Part shown: one piece after another, positions 37,730-46,182 of the stretch | Layout of the letters: each line of letters starts with the position of its first letter | How positions within the stretch are numbered: the first letter of the stretch is position 1 | From: Anoxybacillus amylolyticus | GTDB lineage: Bacteria > Bacillota > Bacilli > Bacillales > Anoxybacillaceae | DNA: 64,000 nt | NCBI RefSeq assembly: GCF_001634285.1 | Contig: NZ_CP015438.1 | Span: forward strand, 2,306,001-2,370,000 | Reading direction: 5' to 3' | Made by a program: the position numbers and the translations under genes | The notes under the pieces: model-generated | What the model saw: the letters and a program-made list of their open reading frames with translations, nothing else | What the model was told of the DNA's origin: nothing | Databases searched by the model: none

Positions 37730-39073
37730 TCATTCATAGTTTCGTTCGACGCTTTGCATTTTATCAACTTTTTCTTCTAGACCTGTTTGCGCATTAATAA
37801 AAATTTGGTACGTATCATCGCCTAGCGTCCCTAAAAACTCATAACAAAGCACTTCTTGATTGAGATCGTTCGTAATGACCGCTTGCCGTTCTTCCATCAC
37901 GCGGACGTTCGAATTTAATTTTTTCCGCGCCTCTGTAAGTGAAATCGTTGGCTTTGGAAGGGTTGGAAGCGGTGGGGAAGCTAAATAGTCGCGAGCGGAA
38001 AAGCCGACAATCGTTCCATCATCCAACGCGACTTTCATCTTAATTGCCTCTGGATAAATGCGCACCCCTTGTTCATTTGCTACAAATGTCAACACTGCTA
38101 CATTATCATATTGTGCACTGTCATAAAGCTCAAAGTTGGTGAAGCGGTGTTTCTTTAGAAATTGCTGCCCTTTGACGCTTGCGTCATATAAGCTAAGTGC
38201 TTGTTTTTTCACCGGGCGGTTGTCCATCACCCAAATCGGATAGCCACCTTTTTCGGTAATGTCCATATACGTTTCTGTATTTGTTTTCGGGTCAAACACC
38301 GTTACGCTATAAAAACGTTCGTCCGCGCCTTTGCCGCTTCGGACGATTTTTATTGTTTCCGTTCCTTTTAGTCCTAAAAACGACTTTGCAATTTGTTTTG
38401 CTTCGTTTTCGGAAATTTGCTTTCCTTTCGCGCGAATAAATCCTTTTTCTCGGTTTGTCATCGTCGTAAAGGTCGGCGCGAAATTCGTTCCTTCGGAAAA
38501 CGATTGAACATCGTTTTCGACCGCTTTAAATCCGTCGATAATGGTATTGTCGCTCGGACGATTGTTCGTCGCTAATGCCAACTCGACATCCATCCAACGC
38601 AAATGGTTTTTTAGTACTAAATGTTGAACGTTGCGTAGCTCATTTTGAATATCCGTCGCTTTTTGATAGAGCGCCTGCAGCGTTTTATATTCTTCTTTTG
38701 TCAGCGGTTCTTTGTCTAAATCGCGGACAGCCGTACGATAGCTGAACGCTCCGATTTGTGCTAAAAATTGTTGTGTTTTATTAAATGGCAATAACGACAA
38801 CGGCAGCTGCCCGACGTCGGAATGCGCTTCGGCGGCAATCCGCCATACTTCTGCAAGCGTGGGCGATAAAGACGTTCTTGAGTTCATCGCCAGCGTTGAG
38901 CCGATTTCGTCATGCAACATATCAATTTTATACGTTAAATCATGGAATGCGCGTTGATAGTTGTTTTCAGCATGCACTAAAATTGCGTTCTTTTCTTGGT
39001 GTTCGCGATAGCCCCAATACGCCGTGCTGACGACACCGAGCGATAAAAATGCGATAAGCAACACCCGTATCAT
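37730..39073 (-). CDS. ypeB: Germination protein YpeB
   Basis: Stabilises and localises the cortex-lytic enzyme SleB in the spore. The 447-aa protein has one N-terminal membrane anchor (VLLIAFLSLGVVSTAYWGY) and the YpeB stretch HAENNYQRAFHDLTYKIDML, with PepSY-like repeats in the C-terminal half (QISENEAKQIAKSFLGL). The ATG at 39073 with AGGTGA upstream corresponds to the B. subtilis start. It directly follows sleB, 17 nt away. Confidence 0.95.
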   Translation of the reverse strand: MIRVLLIAFLSLGVVSTAYWGYREHQEKNAILVHAENNYQRAFHDLTYKIDMLHDEIGSTLAMNSRTSLSPTLAEVWRIAAEAHSDVGQLPLSLLPFNKTQQFLAQIGAFSYRTAVRDLDKEPLTKEEYKTLQALYQKATDIQNELRNVQHLVLKNHLRWMDVELALATNNRPSDNTIIDGFKAVENDVQSFSEGTNFAPTFTTMTNREKGFIRAKGKQISENEAKQIAKSFLGLKGTETIKIVRSGKGADERFYSVTVFDPKTNTETYMDITEKGGYPIWVMDNRPVKKQALSLYDASVKGQQFLKKHRFTNFELYDSAQYDNVAVLTFVANEQGVRIYPEAIKMKVALDDGTIVGFSARDYLASPPLPTLPKPTISLTEARKKLNSNVRVMEERQAVITNDLNQEVLCYEFLGTLGDDTYQIFINAQTGLEEKVDKMQSVERNYE

Positions 39074-39090
39074 ATCGTTCACCTGCCTTT

Positions 39091-39885
39091 TTATTTGCAA
39101 AAAATATGTTTGCCAATTTGTTTAATTTGCGGTCGGCTCCAAATCCAGCCATTGGTCGCTGTTTCTGGATTGAAATAATAGATAGCACCGCCCGAAGGAT
39201 CCCAGCCATTGAGTGCATCAAGCACCGCTTTTTTCGCTGTTTCATTCGGCGTTAGCCAAATTTGCCCGTCAGAAACAGCAGTAAACGCCCCCGGCTGAAA
39301 AATGATGCCAGCAATGCTTTTTGGAAATGACGGATGTTCTAAACGATTTAAAATAACAGCCGCTACAGCTACTTGCCCGATATACGGCTCGCCGCGGGCT
39401 TCACCGTATACGGCGTTTGCGAGTAAGCGAATGTCATTTTGCGAAAAGCCTTTCGGAACGTTTGTTGCCGTCGTTTGCACCGTCGTTTTTTCAGCCGTCG
39501 CATTATTGTCCCCTTGTTTCACCTGCTCGCTTAATGGTTTTCCACCATAATGGGTAAACGAAGTGCCCTTTCTAATTTGCTCTTTTACGAATGATTCGTA
39601 ATATTTAGAAACTTTCACCAGCTTTGCTTTTGTCCCCTCACCAGCTAACCCATCCACAGGGAGGCCGAATTTGTATTGAAAGTTACGAAGTGCCCAATAT
39701 GTACCCCAGCCGAAAACGCCGTCAATTTTGCCGTTGTAAAACCCGATGTATTGCAGTCTTGCTTGCAGCTCAAGCACATCATCGCCGACTGCTCCACGCT
39801 GAATGACTTGATTCGAAAACGCGTGCGCCTCTCCAGCACAGATGATGAAAAACATGAGCAGAAACGAAATAATTCGTCCGCGCAT
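39091..39885 (-). CDS. sleB: Spore cortex-lytic enzyme SleB
   Basis: Lytic transglycosylase that degrades muramic-lactam peptidoglycan in germination. The 264-aa protein has a signal peptide (IISFLLMFFIICAGEAHAF), a peptidoglycan-binding domain of three helices (DDVLELQARLQYIGFYNGKI, residues ~35-95) and a catalytic Hydrolase_2 domain from about residue 150 (LANAVYGEARGEPYIGQVAV, with the catalytic Glu in GEARGE). AAGGAGG precedes the ATG at 39885. Expected sigma-G control; I could not place the promoter. Confidence 0.95.
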   Translation of the reverse strand: MRGRIISFLLMFFIICAGEAHAFSNQVIQRGAVGDDVLELQARLQYIGFYNGKIDGVFGWGTYWALRNFQYKFGLPVDGLAGEGTKAKLVKVSKYYESFVKEQIRKGTSFTHYGGKPLSEQVKQGDNNATAEKTTVQTTATNVPKGFSQNDIRLLANAVYGEARGEPYIGQVAVAAVILNRLEHPSFPKSIAGIIFQPGAFTAVSDGQIWLTPNETAKKAVLDALNGWDPSGGAIYYFNPETATNGWIWSRPQIKQIGKHIFCK

Positions 39886-39980
39886 CAATCTTCCTCCTTC
39901 CATCGTATCATTTGTATTTTTCGCCTAAATAACCGTTTTATGCATCCGAAAAATGAAAGGAGGAGCTAGCGAGGATGTAA

Positions 39981-40148
39981 GAAAAGCCGCAAAGCGCCCG
40001 CCTATCAGCCAAGAGCGCACAAGCCCCGCCAAGGAGGGCTCGAACCAAGCATGGCTTGGTTCTGCGTGGGCAACCTCCGTGAAGCCAATCCATGTGTCGC
40101 CTCCGAAAGAAAGGGCGAAGCGCATCACACGAATGGCGCTTGGAGCTA
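39981..40148 (-). repeat. Dispersed repeat, copy 2 (interrupted at its edge)
   Basis: 168 bp matching 25229-25397: shared blocks AAAGCGCCCGCCTATC, AGCCCCGCCAAGGAGG, TGTGTCGCC and GGCGCTTGGAGCTA. Closing inverted repeats AAGCGCC at 39992-39998 and GGCGCTT at 40135-40141. The internal part differs most, where a different hairpin (ACCAAGCATGGCTTGGT) replaces one in copy 1, as expected for compensatory drift of a folded element. Confidence 0.75.
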
Positions 40149-40344
40149 TATACATGCAACTGGGGAGCTTCACTTATTTTTTCAACTGTCGGAGGCAAGC
40201 CAAAGGCTTGCCTTCGTCACGCGTTCGCGTGACAGAGAACCGAACAACGAGCCGCCTCCGAGACAAATTCATTTGTCTGGGAGCGGTGTTTGTTCGGTCG
40301 CCCCACAGTCGAAAAATGTTAACACTTCAATGTGCATTTATATA
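40147..40344. mobile_element. Short inverted-repeat element (MITE-like) inserted at TA
   Basis: Compared with copy 1 (GGAGC-TA-GACA near 25389), copy 2 has GGAGC-TA, then 194 bp, then TA-GACA. The insert (40149-40342) begins TATACATGCAAC and ends with the inverted GTGCATTTATA, giving terminal inverted repeats of about 11-12 nt flanked by a duplicated TA. Inside are perfect hairpins at 40194-40212, 40216-40233 and 40261-40278, and a 9-bp stem 40239-40247/40290-40298. It codes for nothing. TA duplication is typical of IS630/Tc1-mariner relatives. Confidence 0.7.
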
Positions 40345-40356
40345 GACAGCTCGCCC

Positions 40357-40396
40357 AATCGCAAAATTTTATTCTTTCTTATCTTACAAAAAAACC
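40357..40396 (-). repeat. Shared tail next to terminator, copy 2
   Basis: About 40 nt nearly identical to 25405-25444, again linking the dispersed repeat to the T-run of a minus-strand terminator. Confidence 0.7.
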
Positions 40397-40434
40397 GATG
40401 CACGTCTTTCATAATACAAGACGTACATCGGTTT
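40388..40434 (-). terminator. Terminator of the TSUP gene
   Basis: AAACCGATG-CACGTCTT pairs with AAGACGT-ACATCGGTTT (17 bp with one mismatch), loop about 9 nt, followed by seven T on the minus strand, about 20 nt past the stop at 40454. Confidence 0.88.
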
Positions 40435-40453
40435 CAATAACGTTAGTAACCGT

Positions 40454-41221
40454 TTACGACACTAACTTTATACCACTAATAATGATAATGGCAGCGATGA
40501 CTGTGCGAAGTGGTTTAGTCGGCACTTTAGCCGACAAAGTGCTCCCAATAAGCACACCAGGGATCGATCCGACTAAAAGATTCCCGACTAACAAGTAGTT
40601 CACACTCCCCGCATTCGCGTGAAGCAATCCCGCTACAGATACTAATAAAAACGCATGAGCAATATCGGTTCCGACTAATTCAGAAGCGGTTAAGCGATAA
40701 AGATACAACATCGCAAGGGCAAATAACGAACCAGAACCAATCGAAGTCAATCCAACAATGAAGCCAAAAATAGCGCCAATTGCAATCGTTAATCCTCGTT
40801 TTTCTTCGAGCGTTTTTAATTGCCAGCGGTTTGGCCGCAGCTTCTGATCAAAAAACGTACGAACTAAAATAGCTATCGAAACTAAAATGAGTACATACCC
40901 AAGTGCATGTTTAATAATCTGTTCTTGGTTATGAAATTGTGTTTCAAAAACATGCAACATGCCAATTGCAGCAACAGCACTTGGAATGCTTCCGAACGCA
41001 AGATATTTCACTAGTTGAAAATTAATGGTTTTTTGCCTCCAATGTTGAATGACTCCGAATAATTTCGTGACGGAATTATAGACAAGGTCGGTTCCAACTG
41101 CAATTGACGGCTGCACGCCGATCATAACAAGAATAGGGGTTAAAAGCGCTGCCCCTCCTACACCGGTTAACCCGACTAAAAACCCTACAAATAATCCCAT
41201 TATTGCCACACCAATACTCAT
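40454..41221 (-). CDS. TSUP family membrane permease (TauE/SafE)
   Basis: A 255-aa protein with about eight membrane segments and the family's Gly-rich openings GLFVGFLVGLTGVGGAALLT and GFIVGLTSIGSGSLFALAML. The family exports or imports small anions such as sulfite, sulfoacetate or thiosulfate; the substrate here is unknown. GGAGGAGAG precedes the ATG. It lies between the repeat block and prsW, where B. subtilis has no such gene, so it is a local addition. Confidence 0.85.
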   Translation of the reverse strand: MSIGVAIMGLFVGFLVGLTGVGGAALLTPILVMIGVQPSIAVGTDLVYNSVTKLFGVIQHWRQKTINFQLVKYLAFGSIPSAVAAIGMLHVFETQFHNQEQIIKHALGYVLILVSIAILVRTFFDQKLRPNRWQLKTLEEKRGLTIAIGAIFGFIVGLTSIGSGSLFALAMLYLYRLTASELVGTDIAHAFLLVSVAGLLHANAGSVNYLLVGNLLVGSIPGVLIGSTLSAKVPTKPLRTVIAAIIIISGIKLVS

Positions 41222-41325
41222 TGTTTCTCTCCTCCTTTAATACCCAACTAAATATATATGAATTATAGTATTTGTCTTTCTGGTTGTAAACAATTTTTTC
41301 TAAATTTTTTCACTTTTACAGCAAT

Positions 41326-41350
41326 AAAAAAACCAAGCTTTACGCTTGGC
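41326..41350 (-). terminator. Terminator overlapping the prsW stop codon
   Basis: CCAAGC and GCTTGG with a 5-nt loop; the prsW TAA (41342-41340) lies within the loop. Seven T follow on the minus strand. The stem is therefore part of the last prsW codons. Confidence 0.8.
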
Positions 41351-42014
41351 TTTTTATGGAACGAACAGCGGCGTGCACGCCGATTCCTTTCGCTTGTTTC
41401 ACTTTTCGTAACGCCATCCACCAGAGCATGAGCATAAACGGCACCATATAATACGCCCATTTTTCTTGGGTGAGCAAAATAACATCGTACGTGCCATGCA
41501 AAACGACCGGCAATAAAAAAGATAATGTCAAATAAAACCGTTTTCGCCCTTGGAATTTCGCCTTCCCGATGTAAAAGCCCATCATCACGGCAAAAAGGGC
41601 ATGGCTTGACACCGGCAAAAGCGCGCGTGTCATCGCCACCTCCACGCCATTTGCCAATAAATAAAGAATATTTTCTAACGTCGCAAACCCGAGCGATACG
41701 CTCGCACTATAGACAATTCCATCATACGGCTCATCAAACTCCGGATGGTCAAAAATAAAAAAGTACACAACAAACCATTTCACAAATTCCTCTAACAATC
41801 CGGAAGAAACAAACGCTTGCGCCCAAGGAGACACAACGACCCGTTCCAGCTGTAACACATGCTGGATAAACATAATCGGAAACACAAGCAGCGCGCCAAA
41901 CATAAACACGCGCAACACGAGCGACAACGGCTCGGCTTCGTATTCATCTTTTAAATAAAAATAGCTAAGCAGCGCCACCCCTGGGGCAATGCCAGCAGCA
42001 ATCATCGCAAACAT
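41340..42014 (-). CDS. prsW: Intramembrane protease PrsW
   Basis: Site-1 protease that cuts anti-sigma factor RsiW to release sigma-W under envelope stress. The 224-aa protein has about eight membrane segments and the family motifs SSGLLEEFVKW (EExxK), DGIVYSASVSLGFATLEN, PVSSHALFAVMMGF and PVVLHGTYD with conserved Glu and His residues. Starts MFAMIAAGIAPGVALLSYFY like B. subtilis PrsW (YpdC). Confidence 0.93.
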   Translation of the reverse strand: MFAMIAAGIAPGVALLSYFYLKDEYEAEPLSLVLRVFMFGALLVFPIMFIQHVLQLERVVVSPWAQAFVSSGLLEEFVKWFVVYFFIFDHPEFDEPYDGIVYSASVSLGFATLENILYLLANGVEVAMTRALLPVSSHALFAVMMGFYIGKAKFQGRKRFYLTLSFLLPVVLHGTYDVILLTQEKWAYYMVPFMLMLWWMALRKVKQAKGIGVHAAVRSIKSQA

Positions 42015-42109
42015 ATAAATCCCCGTTTCCGTTTATTTACTTTATCATACCATATGGATACGTTCGTTGAGAACGGTCTTTTTCTGATCAGGGGATTTGC
42101 AAACAACCG

Positions 42110-43087
42110 TTAGTGCCTAGCATTTTCCCTTTTGACGATGCACGCGGCAATTTGTTCGCCGTGGAAGCGGCCGTTTTCAATAAAAATTTCGTTGGCATTA
42201 TTGCCAGCAGCAATGACCCCTGCAATGAAAATGCCAGGGACGTTCGTTTCCATCGTTTCTGGATGATAAAGCGGACGACCCGTTTCTTCATCGATGCCGA
42301 CACCGATGCGCTTTAAAAACTCATGGTCAGGATGATAGCCTGTCATCGCAAACACAAAATCGTTCTTTATCGTTTTTACTTCGTCTCCGACTCGATAAAT
42401 GACCGCATCTTCTGTAATTTCTTGCACGTAGGCGTTAAATTCCATTTGAATGACCCCTTGTCGAACGAGCGCATCAAACTCTGGCAAAATCCACGGTTTA
42501 ATGCTTGGCGAGTACGCGCTTCCGCGATACAAAACAGTCACGCGCGCACCTGCTTTTACTAGCTCAAGCGCAGCGTCCACGCTTGAATTTTTCCCGCCGA
42601 TCACGACACAGTCTGTATGGTAATACGGATGCCCTTCCTTAAAATAATGCGTCACTTTCGGCAAGTCTTCCCCTGGGACGTTCATATAATTTGGATGATC
42701 GTAATAGCCAGTCGCAATAATGACGTATTTTGCCCGATACGCTCCTTTTGTCGTTTGCACAAAAAACGTGCCGTCTGATTGTTTTGTCACTTGCTCTACT
42801 TTTTCAAACGTTTGGACGCGAACTTGTTTTCTTGTCACTACTTCACGATAATAGACGAGCGCTTCGTTCCGCTTCGGCTTGCGACGCTCCGAAATAAACG
42901 GCACCCCGCCGATTTCTAGCCGGTCGCTCGTACTAAAAAATGTTTGGTGCGTCGGATAGCGGTAAAGCGAATGAACAATATTTCCCTTTTCTATCACAAG
43001 CGGTTGATAACCGACATCTTGCAACGAAATCGCCGCCGCAAGCCCGCACGGTCCTCCGCCAACAATGATTATTTGTTCTTCTTTCAA
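42110..43087 (-). CDS. ypdA: Bacillithiol disulfide reductase YpdA
   Basis: FAD- and NADPH-dependent reductase that regenerates bacillithiol. The 325-aa protein opens IIIVGGGPCGLAAAISLQD (FAD site, with the YpdA-specific Cys in GGGPCG), has a second dinucleotide motif CVVIGGKNSSVDAALEL and IFIAGVIAAG near the C-terminus. No CxxC is present, as expected for this group. Located next to gudB as in B. subtilis. Confidence 0.92.
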   Translation of the reverse strand: MKEEQIIIVGGGPCGLAAAISLQDVGYQPLVIEKGNIVHSLYRYPTHQTFFSTSDRLEIGGVPFISERRKPKRNEALVYYREVVTRKQVRVQTFEKVEQVTKQSDGTFFVQTTKGAYRAKYVIIATGYYDHPNYMNVPGEDLPKVTHYFKEGHPYYHTDCVVIGGKNSSVDAALELVKAGARVTVLYRGSAYSPSIKPWILPEFDALVRQGVIQMEFNAYVQEITEDAVIYRVGDEVKTIKNDFVFAMTGYHPDHEFLKRIGVGIDEETGRPLYHPETMETNVPGIFIAGVIAAGNNANEIFIENGRFHGEQIAACIVKRENARH

Positions 43088-43106
43088 GGTGATTCCCCCT
43101 CACAAC

Positions 43107-43142
43107 AAAAATCCCCTACCTTACAATGATAGGGGATTTTTT
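43107..43142 (-). terminator. Terminator of gudB
   Basis: ATCCCCTA and TAGGGGAT (8 bp) with an 11-nt loop and A/T flanks, 13 nt after the gudB stop on the minus strand. Confidence 0.85.
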
Positions 43143-43154
43143 CGTCAGTTGCAA

Positions 43155-44432
43155 TTAAATCCAACCGCGGAAACGGCACGCTTCCGCCATTTTGCGGACG
43201 CCAACCATATATGCCGCTAAGCGCATATCAACGCGGCGAGTTTGCGCTGTTTCATATACGTTATTGAACGCTTTGACCATCACTTTTTCTAACTTTTCTT
43301 CGACTTCTTCTTCCGTCCAGTAGTAGCCTTGGTTGTTTTGCACCCACTCGAAATACGACACCGTTACACCGCCAGCGCTAGCTAATACGTCTGGAACGAT
43401 TAAAATGCCGCGCTGCGTTAAAATTTCCGTCGCTCCCAACGTCGTCGGACCGTTCGCTGCTTCGACAACGATTTTCGCCTTAATGTTATGGGCGTTTTCT
43501 TCGGTAATTTGGTTTTCAATCGCTGCCGGAACTAAAATATCGCACTCCAGTTCGAGCAATTCTTTGTTCGTAATTGTATTTTTAAACAGCTTCGTGACCG
43601 TTCCGAAGCTATCGCGACGATCTAGCAAATAATCGATGTCGAGGCCGTTTGGATCGTATAGTGCTCCGTATGCATCGGAAATACCGATGACTTTCGCACC
43701 GGCATCGTGCATAAATTTCGCTAAATAGCTGCCGGCGTTGCCAAACCCTTGCACGACGACGCGCGCGCCTTCCAATTCAATGCCTCGTTTTTTCGCTGCT
43801 TCGCGAATACAAATTGTTACCCCTTTAGCTGTTGCCGTTTCACGACCGTGTGAGCCACCCAACACAAGCGGTTTTCCAGTAATAAAACCAGGTGAGTTAA
43901 ACTCGTCGATGCGGCTATACTCATCCATCATCCACGCCATAATTTGCGAGTTCGTGAACACATCCGGCGCCGGAATGTCTTTTGTCGGACCGACGATTTG
44001 GCTAATTGCCCGAACATAGCCGCGGCTTAAGCGCTCTAGTTCACGGAACGACATGTTGCGCGGGTCGCACACGATGCCGCCTTTCCCCCCGCCGTATGGC
44101 AAATCGACGATGCCACATTTTAAACTCATCCAAATCGAGAGCGCTTTCACTTCGCGTTCTGTCACGTTTGGATGGAAACGAATGCCCCCTTTTGTTGGTC
44201 CAACCGCATCGTTATGTTGGGCACGGTAGCCGGTAAAAATTTTGACAGTCCCGTCATCCATGCGCACAGGAATTTTCACTGTCAGCATGCGAATCGGTTC
44301 TTTTAATAGCTCGTATACCTCTGCCGGATACCCGAGCTTTTCCAACGCTCTATGTATGACAATTTGCGTTGCCTTTAAAACATCGTGCTTGTCTTCGTGC
44401 ATTTCCTCGCTGGTATGCTTGTCGGCTACCAT
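43155..44432 (-). CDS. gudB: NAD-specific glutamate dehydrogenase
   Basis: Catabolic enzyme, glutamate to 2-oxoglutarate and ammonia. The 425-aa protein has KGGIRFHPNVTEREVKALS, LPYGGGKGGIVCDPR with the catalytic Lys, PAPDVFTNSQIMAWMMDEY and VVVQGFGNAGSYLAKF. Most like B. subtilis GudB. The short duplication that inactivates GudB in laboratory B. subtilis is absent (the text reads REVKALSIWM), so the enzyme should be active. The ATG at 44432 has GGGAGG upstream. Confidence 0.94.
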   Translation of the reverse strand: MVADKHTSEEMHEDKHDVLKATQIVIHRALEKLGYPAEVYELLKEPIRMLTVKIPVRMDDGTVKIFTGYRAQHNDAVGPTKGGIRFHPNVTEREVKALSIWMSLKCGIVDLPYGGGKGGIVCDPRNMSFRELERLSRGYVRAISQIVGPTKDIPAPDVFTNSQIMAWMMDEYSRIDEFNSPGFITGKPLVLGGSHGRETATAKGVTICIREAAKKRGIELEGARVVVQGFGNAGSYLAKFMHDAGAKVIGISDAYGALYDPNGLDIDYLLDRRDSFGTVTKLFKNTITNKELLELECDILVPAAIENQITEENAHNIKAKIVVEAANGPTTLGATEILTQRGILIVPDVLASAGGVTVSYFEWVQNNQGYYWTEEEVEEKLEKVMVKAFNNVYETAQTRRVDMRLAAYMVGVRKMAEACRFRGWI

Positions 44433-44487
44433 ACGTAAACCTCCCATACAAATCACTTTATAGGATATTGTCCACCTTTCATGTCAT

Positions 44488-44515
44488 AGTATACACCTTC
44501 CGTTTCGTTATGCAA
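44488..44515 (-). promoter_or_regulatory. Candidate gudB promoter
   Basis: TTGCAT at 44515-44510, 16 nt, TATACT at 44493-44488; moderate sigma-A match about 55 nt upstream of the start. Confidence 0.5.
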
Positions 44516-44639
44516 AGTAAAAAAATCATTTTTTTTCGCCATTTTTTTGTATTTGTAACCGTTTACATCGTTTTCGCAGCAACGAATGTATCATTTTTCC
44601 TTTTCTTATACATACATGAATAATGTTTTGTAAAAAAAC

Positions 44640-44675
44640 AAAAAAGCAGATCCCTTCCGAAAGGAATCTGCCGAA
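44640..44675 (-). terminator. Terminator of mecB
   Basis: GCAGAT-CCCTT and AAGG-ATCTGC form a stem of about 10 bp with loop CCGA or similar, with A/T runs on both sides, next to the mecB stop at 44680. Confidence 0.8.
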
Positions 44676-44679
44676 AAAA

Positions 44680-45270
44680 TTAGCGGGTAGGGAAATAGCG
44701 AACAAGTTGCTCCACCGCGCGATCGTTCATTAATTTTTTTCCATATTCCGCCACACGATGAATCGTGATCGTCGCAGAACTTCCGAATTCTGCCAAAATG
44801 GCGATAAAATCATCGGTCGCAATCGGCGGCTCTTCCGATACGTACAAATAAAAGCGACCGTTGTACGAATATAGCGTGCCGTCTGCGCAGCCGATTGTAT
44901 ACAGACGATGAGCTAACTGAATGACATCTTCAAACGTTTGGAATTCATAAAATATATCTTCACTTTCATCAAGCGTCACTTGCATTTCGATATAATCATC
45001 AGCGAACTCTTCGTCAACGTCAAAATGCTGGTCTTCGCTCGTTACGATCACAACCATTCCCTGTGCCGGTAAAGAGTACACTTCCACCGCTATTGAACCG
45101 TTCACTTCAAAGCCGAGTTCTTCGCTTGCTTCCTCAATCATGTCGCGAAATAATTGTTGCACTTTAAATGTATCTTTCCATAAATCGTCCTTTGTTAAAC
45201 CGCGATCCATTAAATCGTCAAATGTGAGGAAAATTTTAATTTTGTTGTGGGTTAAGCGCTCTAAACGCAT
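44680..45270 (-). CDS. mecB: MecA-type ClpC adaptor MecB (YpbH)
   Basis: Adaptor that brings substrates to the ClpC/ClpP protease. The 196-aa protein starts MRLERLTHNKIKIFLTFDDL, the substrate-binding N-domain, and has an acidic linker and a C-terminal domain (FEDVIQLAHRLY, GTLYSYNGRFYLYV) that binds ClpC. Position in the ypbB-ypbH string points to the MecB paralogue, not to MecA itself. ATG at 45270 with AAGGAGGGG upstream. Confidence 0.9.
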   Translation of the reverse strand: MRLERLTHNKIKIFLTFDDLMDRGLTKDDLWKDTFKVQQLFRDMIEEASEELGFEVNGSIAVEVYSLPAQGMVVIVTSEDQHFDVDEEFADDYIEMQVTLDESEDIFYEFQTFEDVIQLAHRLYTIGCADGTLYSYNGRFYLYVSEEPPIATDDFIAILAEFGSSATITIHRVAEYGKKLMNDRAVEQLVRYFPTR

Positions 45271-45393
45271 CAACACCCCTCCTTACCTACACAGCCATCT
45301 TCTTATGTTCATTGTATGAAAAAAACGGTAAATGGTTCTATTGTTATTATTGAGTTTACATCGTTTTTAGCCATTTAGACAAGCATAATATGC

Positions 45394-46182
45394 TTACAGA
45401 TGCAGTTTTTTCTCCCATTCCGCTTTCGTCTTTCCGATGTAGCATGAATGATGCTCCATTCCTTTTCCAGTGACGCCAATTGTACAAGCAATATGCGGTT
45501 TCATCGCGGCAAGCCACCCCGCATCGTCGGTTTGATGACACGAAAATAAAAAAAACGCTGGCTTTACCTGTTCGACCGCCGCGAGAACATCTGTTATCGA
45601 CACGTCGCCGTTCATATAAACAACGTGAATACCGCGAATGGAAAGATACGTGGAAACAAAAAGAAGCGGCAACGAATCCTCTTTGGGAGCAATCGCTAAC
45701 GCCGTTTGCTTAGACTGGCTCGAAAACGTAAGAAGCATCATCCGTAATTTAGACGCTAAAAGCGTATAGGCGAACTGGCGATGGGCGCTCGTTAATACAT
45801 CGGCGCGTGAAAGCGCCTCGTAAAGCGCTGGAAATTGTTCTCCAACGACTTTTTCAACGCTATAGACACTCATCCATTCATCCCACAGTTGCTTTAGTTT
45901 TCTTTCATCAAACGAAGCAGCCGCCTGCACGCACGAACTAAACGCATCGTCCGTTTCTTCTTTTGTTTCCAATAGCGCAATTGCTTGGCGAACGGTGAGC
46001 CCTTCTTTCGTTTTCGCCACGATTTTTCGCAACATTTCCACTTGTTCATCTGTATAGAGCCGATGCCCCGATTCGCTTCGCTGGGGAGCGATCATTTGGT
46101 AGCGGCGCTCCCACATTCTTAGCGTCCCCGCCGGAATCCCAACCATCGCTTCTACTGCTTTAATGTTATACTTCCCTGTCAT
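45394..46182 (-). CDS. MerR-family regulator with CarH-like C-domain, B12 ligands lost
   Basis: A 262-aa protein. Residues 1-70 are a MerR winged helix (YNIKAVEAMVGIPAGTLRMW, then RRYQMIAPQRSESGHRLYT). Residues 85-165 resemble the helical cap of B12-binding regulators (SAHRQFAYTLLASKL) and 165-262 a Rossmann domain (ALAIAPKEDSLPLLFVSTYL). In CarH-type light sensors the cobalamin is held by a His in an E/DxHxxG motif and a Glu-His pair in the cap; here these read KEDSLPL and SAH, so cobalamin binding is unlikely. Target genes unknown. It overlaps ypbG by 17 nt. Confidence 0.8.
   Translation of the reverse strand: MTGKYNIKAVEAMVGIPAGTLRMWERRYQMIAPQRSESGHRLYTDEQVEMLRKIVAKTKEGLTVRQAIALLETKEETDDAFSSCVQAAASFDERKLKQLWDEWMSVYSVEKVVGEQFPALYEALSRADVLTSAHRQFAYTLLASKLRMMLLTFSSQSKQTALAIAPKEDSLPLLFVSTYLSIRGIHVVYMNGDVSITDVLAAVEQVKPAFFLFSCHQTDDAGWLAAMKPHIACTIGVTGKGMEHHSCYIGKTKAEWEKKLHL

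Noticed and set aside
40176-40317. Riboswitch or known structured RNA for the multi-hairpin block
   Set aside because: No match to a known class that I recognise, and the TA-flanked inverted ends explain it better as an inserted element.
42060-42085. CGTTC/GAACG hairpin followed by T-rich sequence as terminator of prsW or ypdA
   Set aside because: The T-run is on the plus strand side, while both neighbouring genes read on the minus strand.
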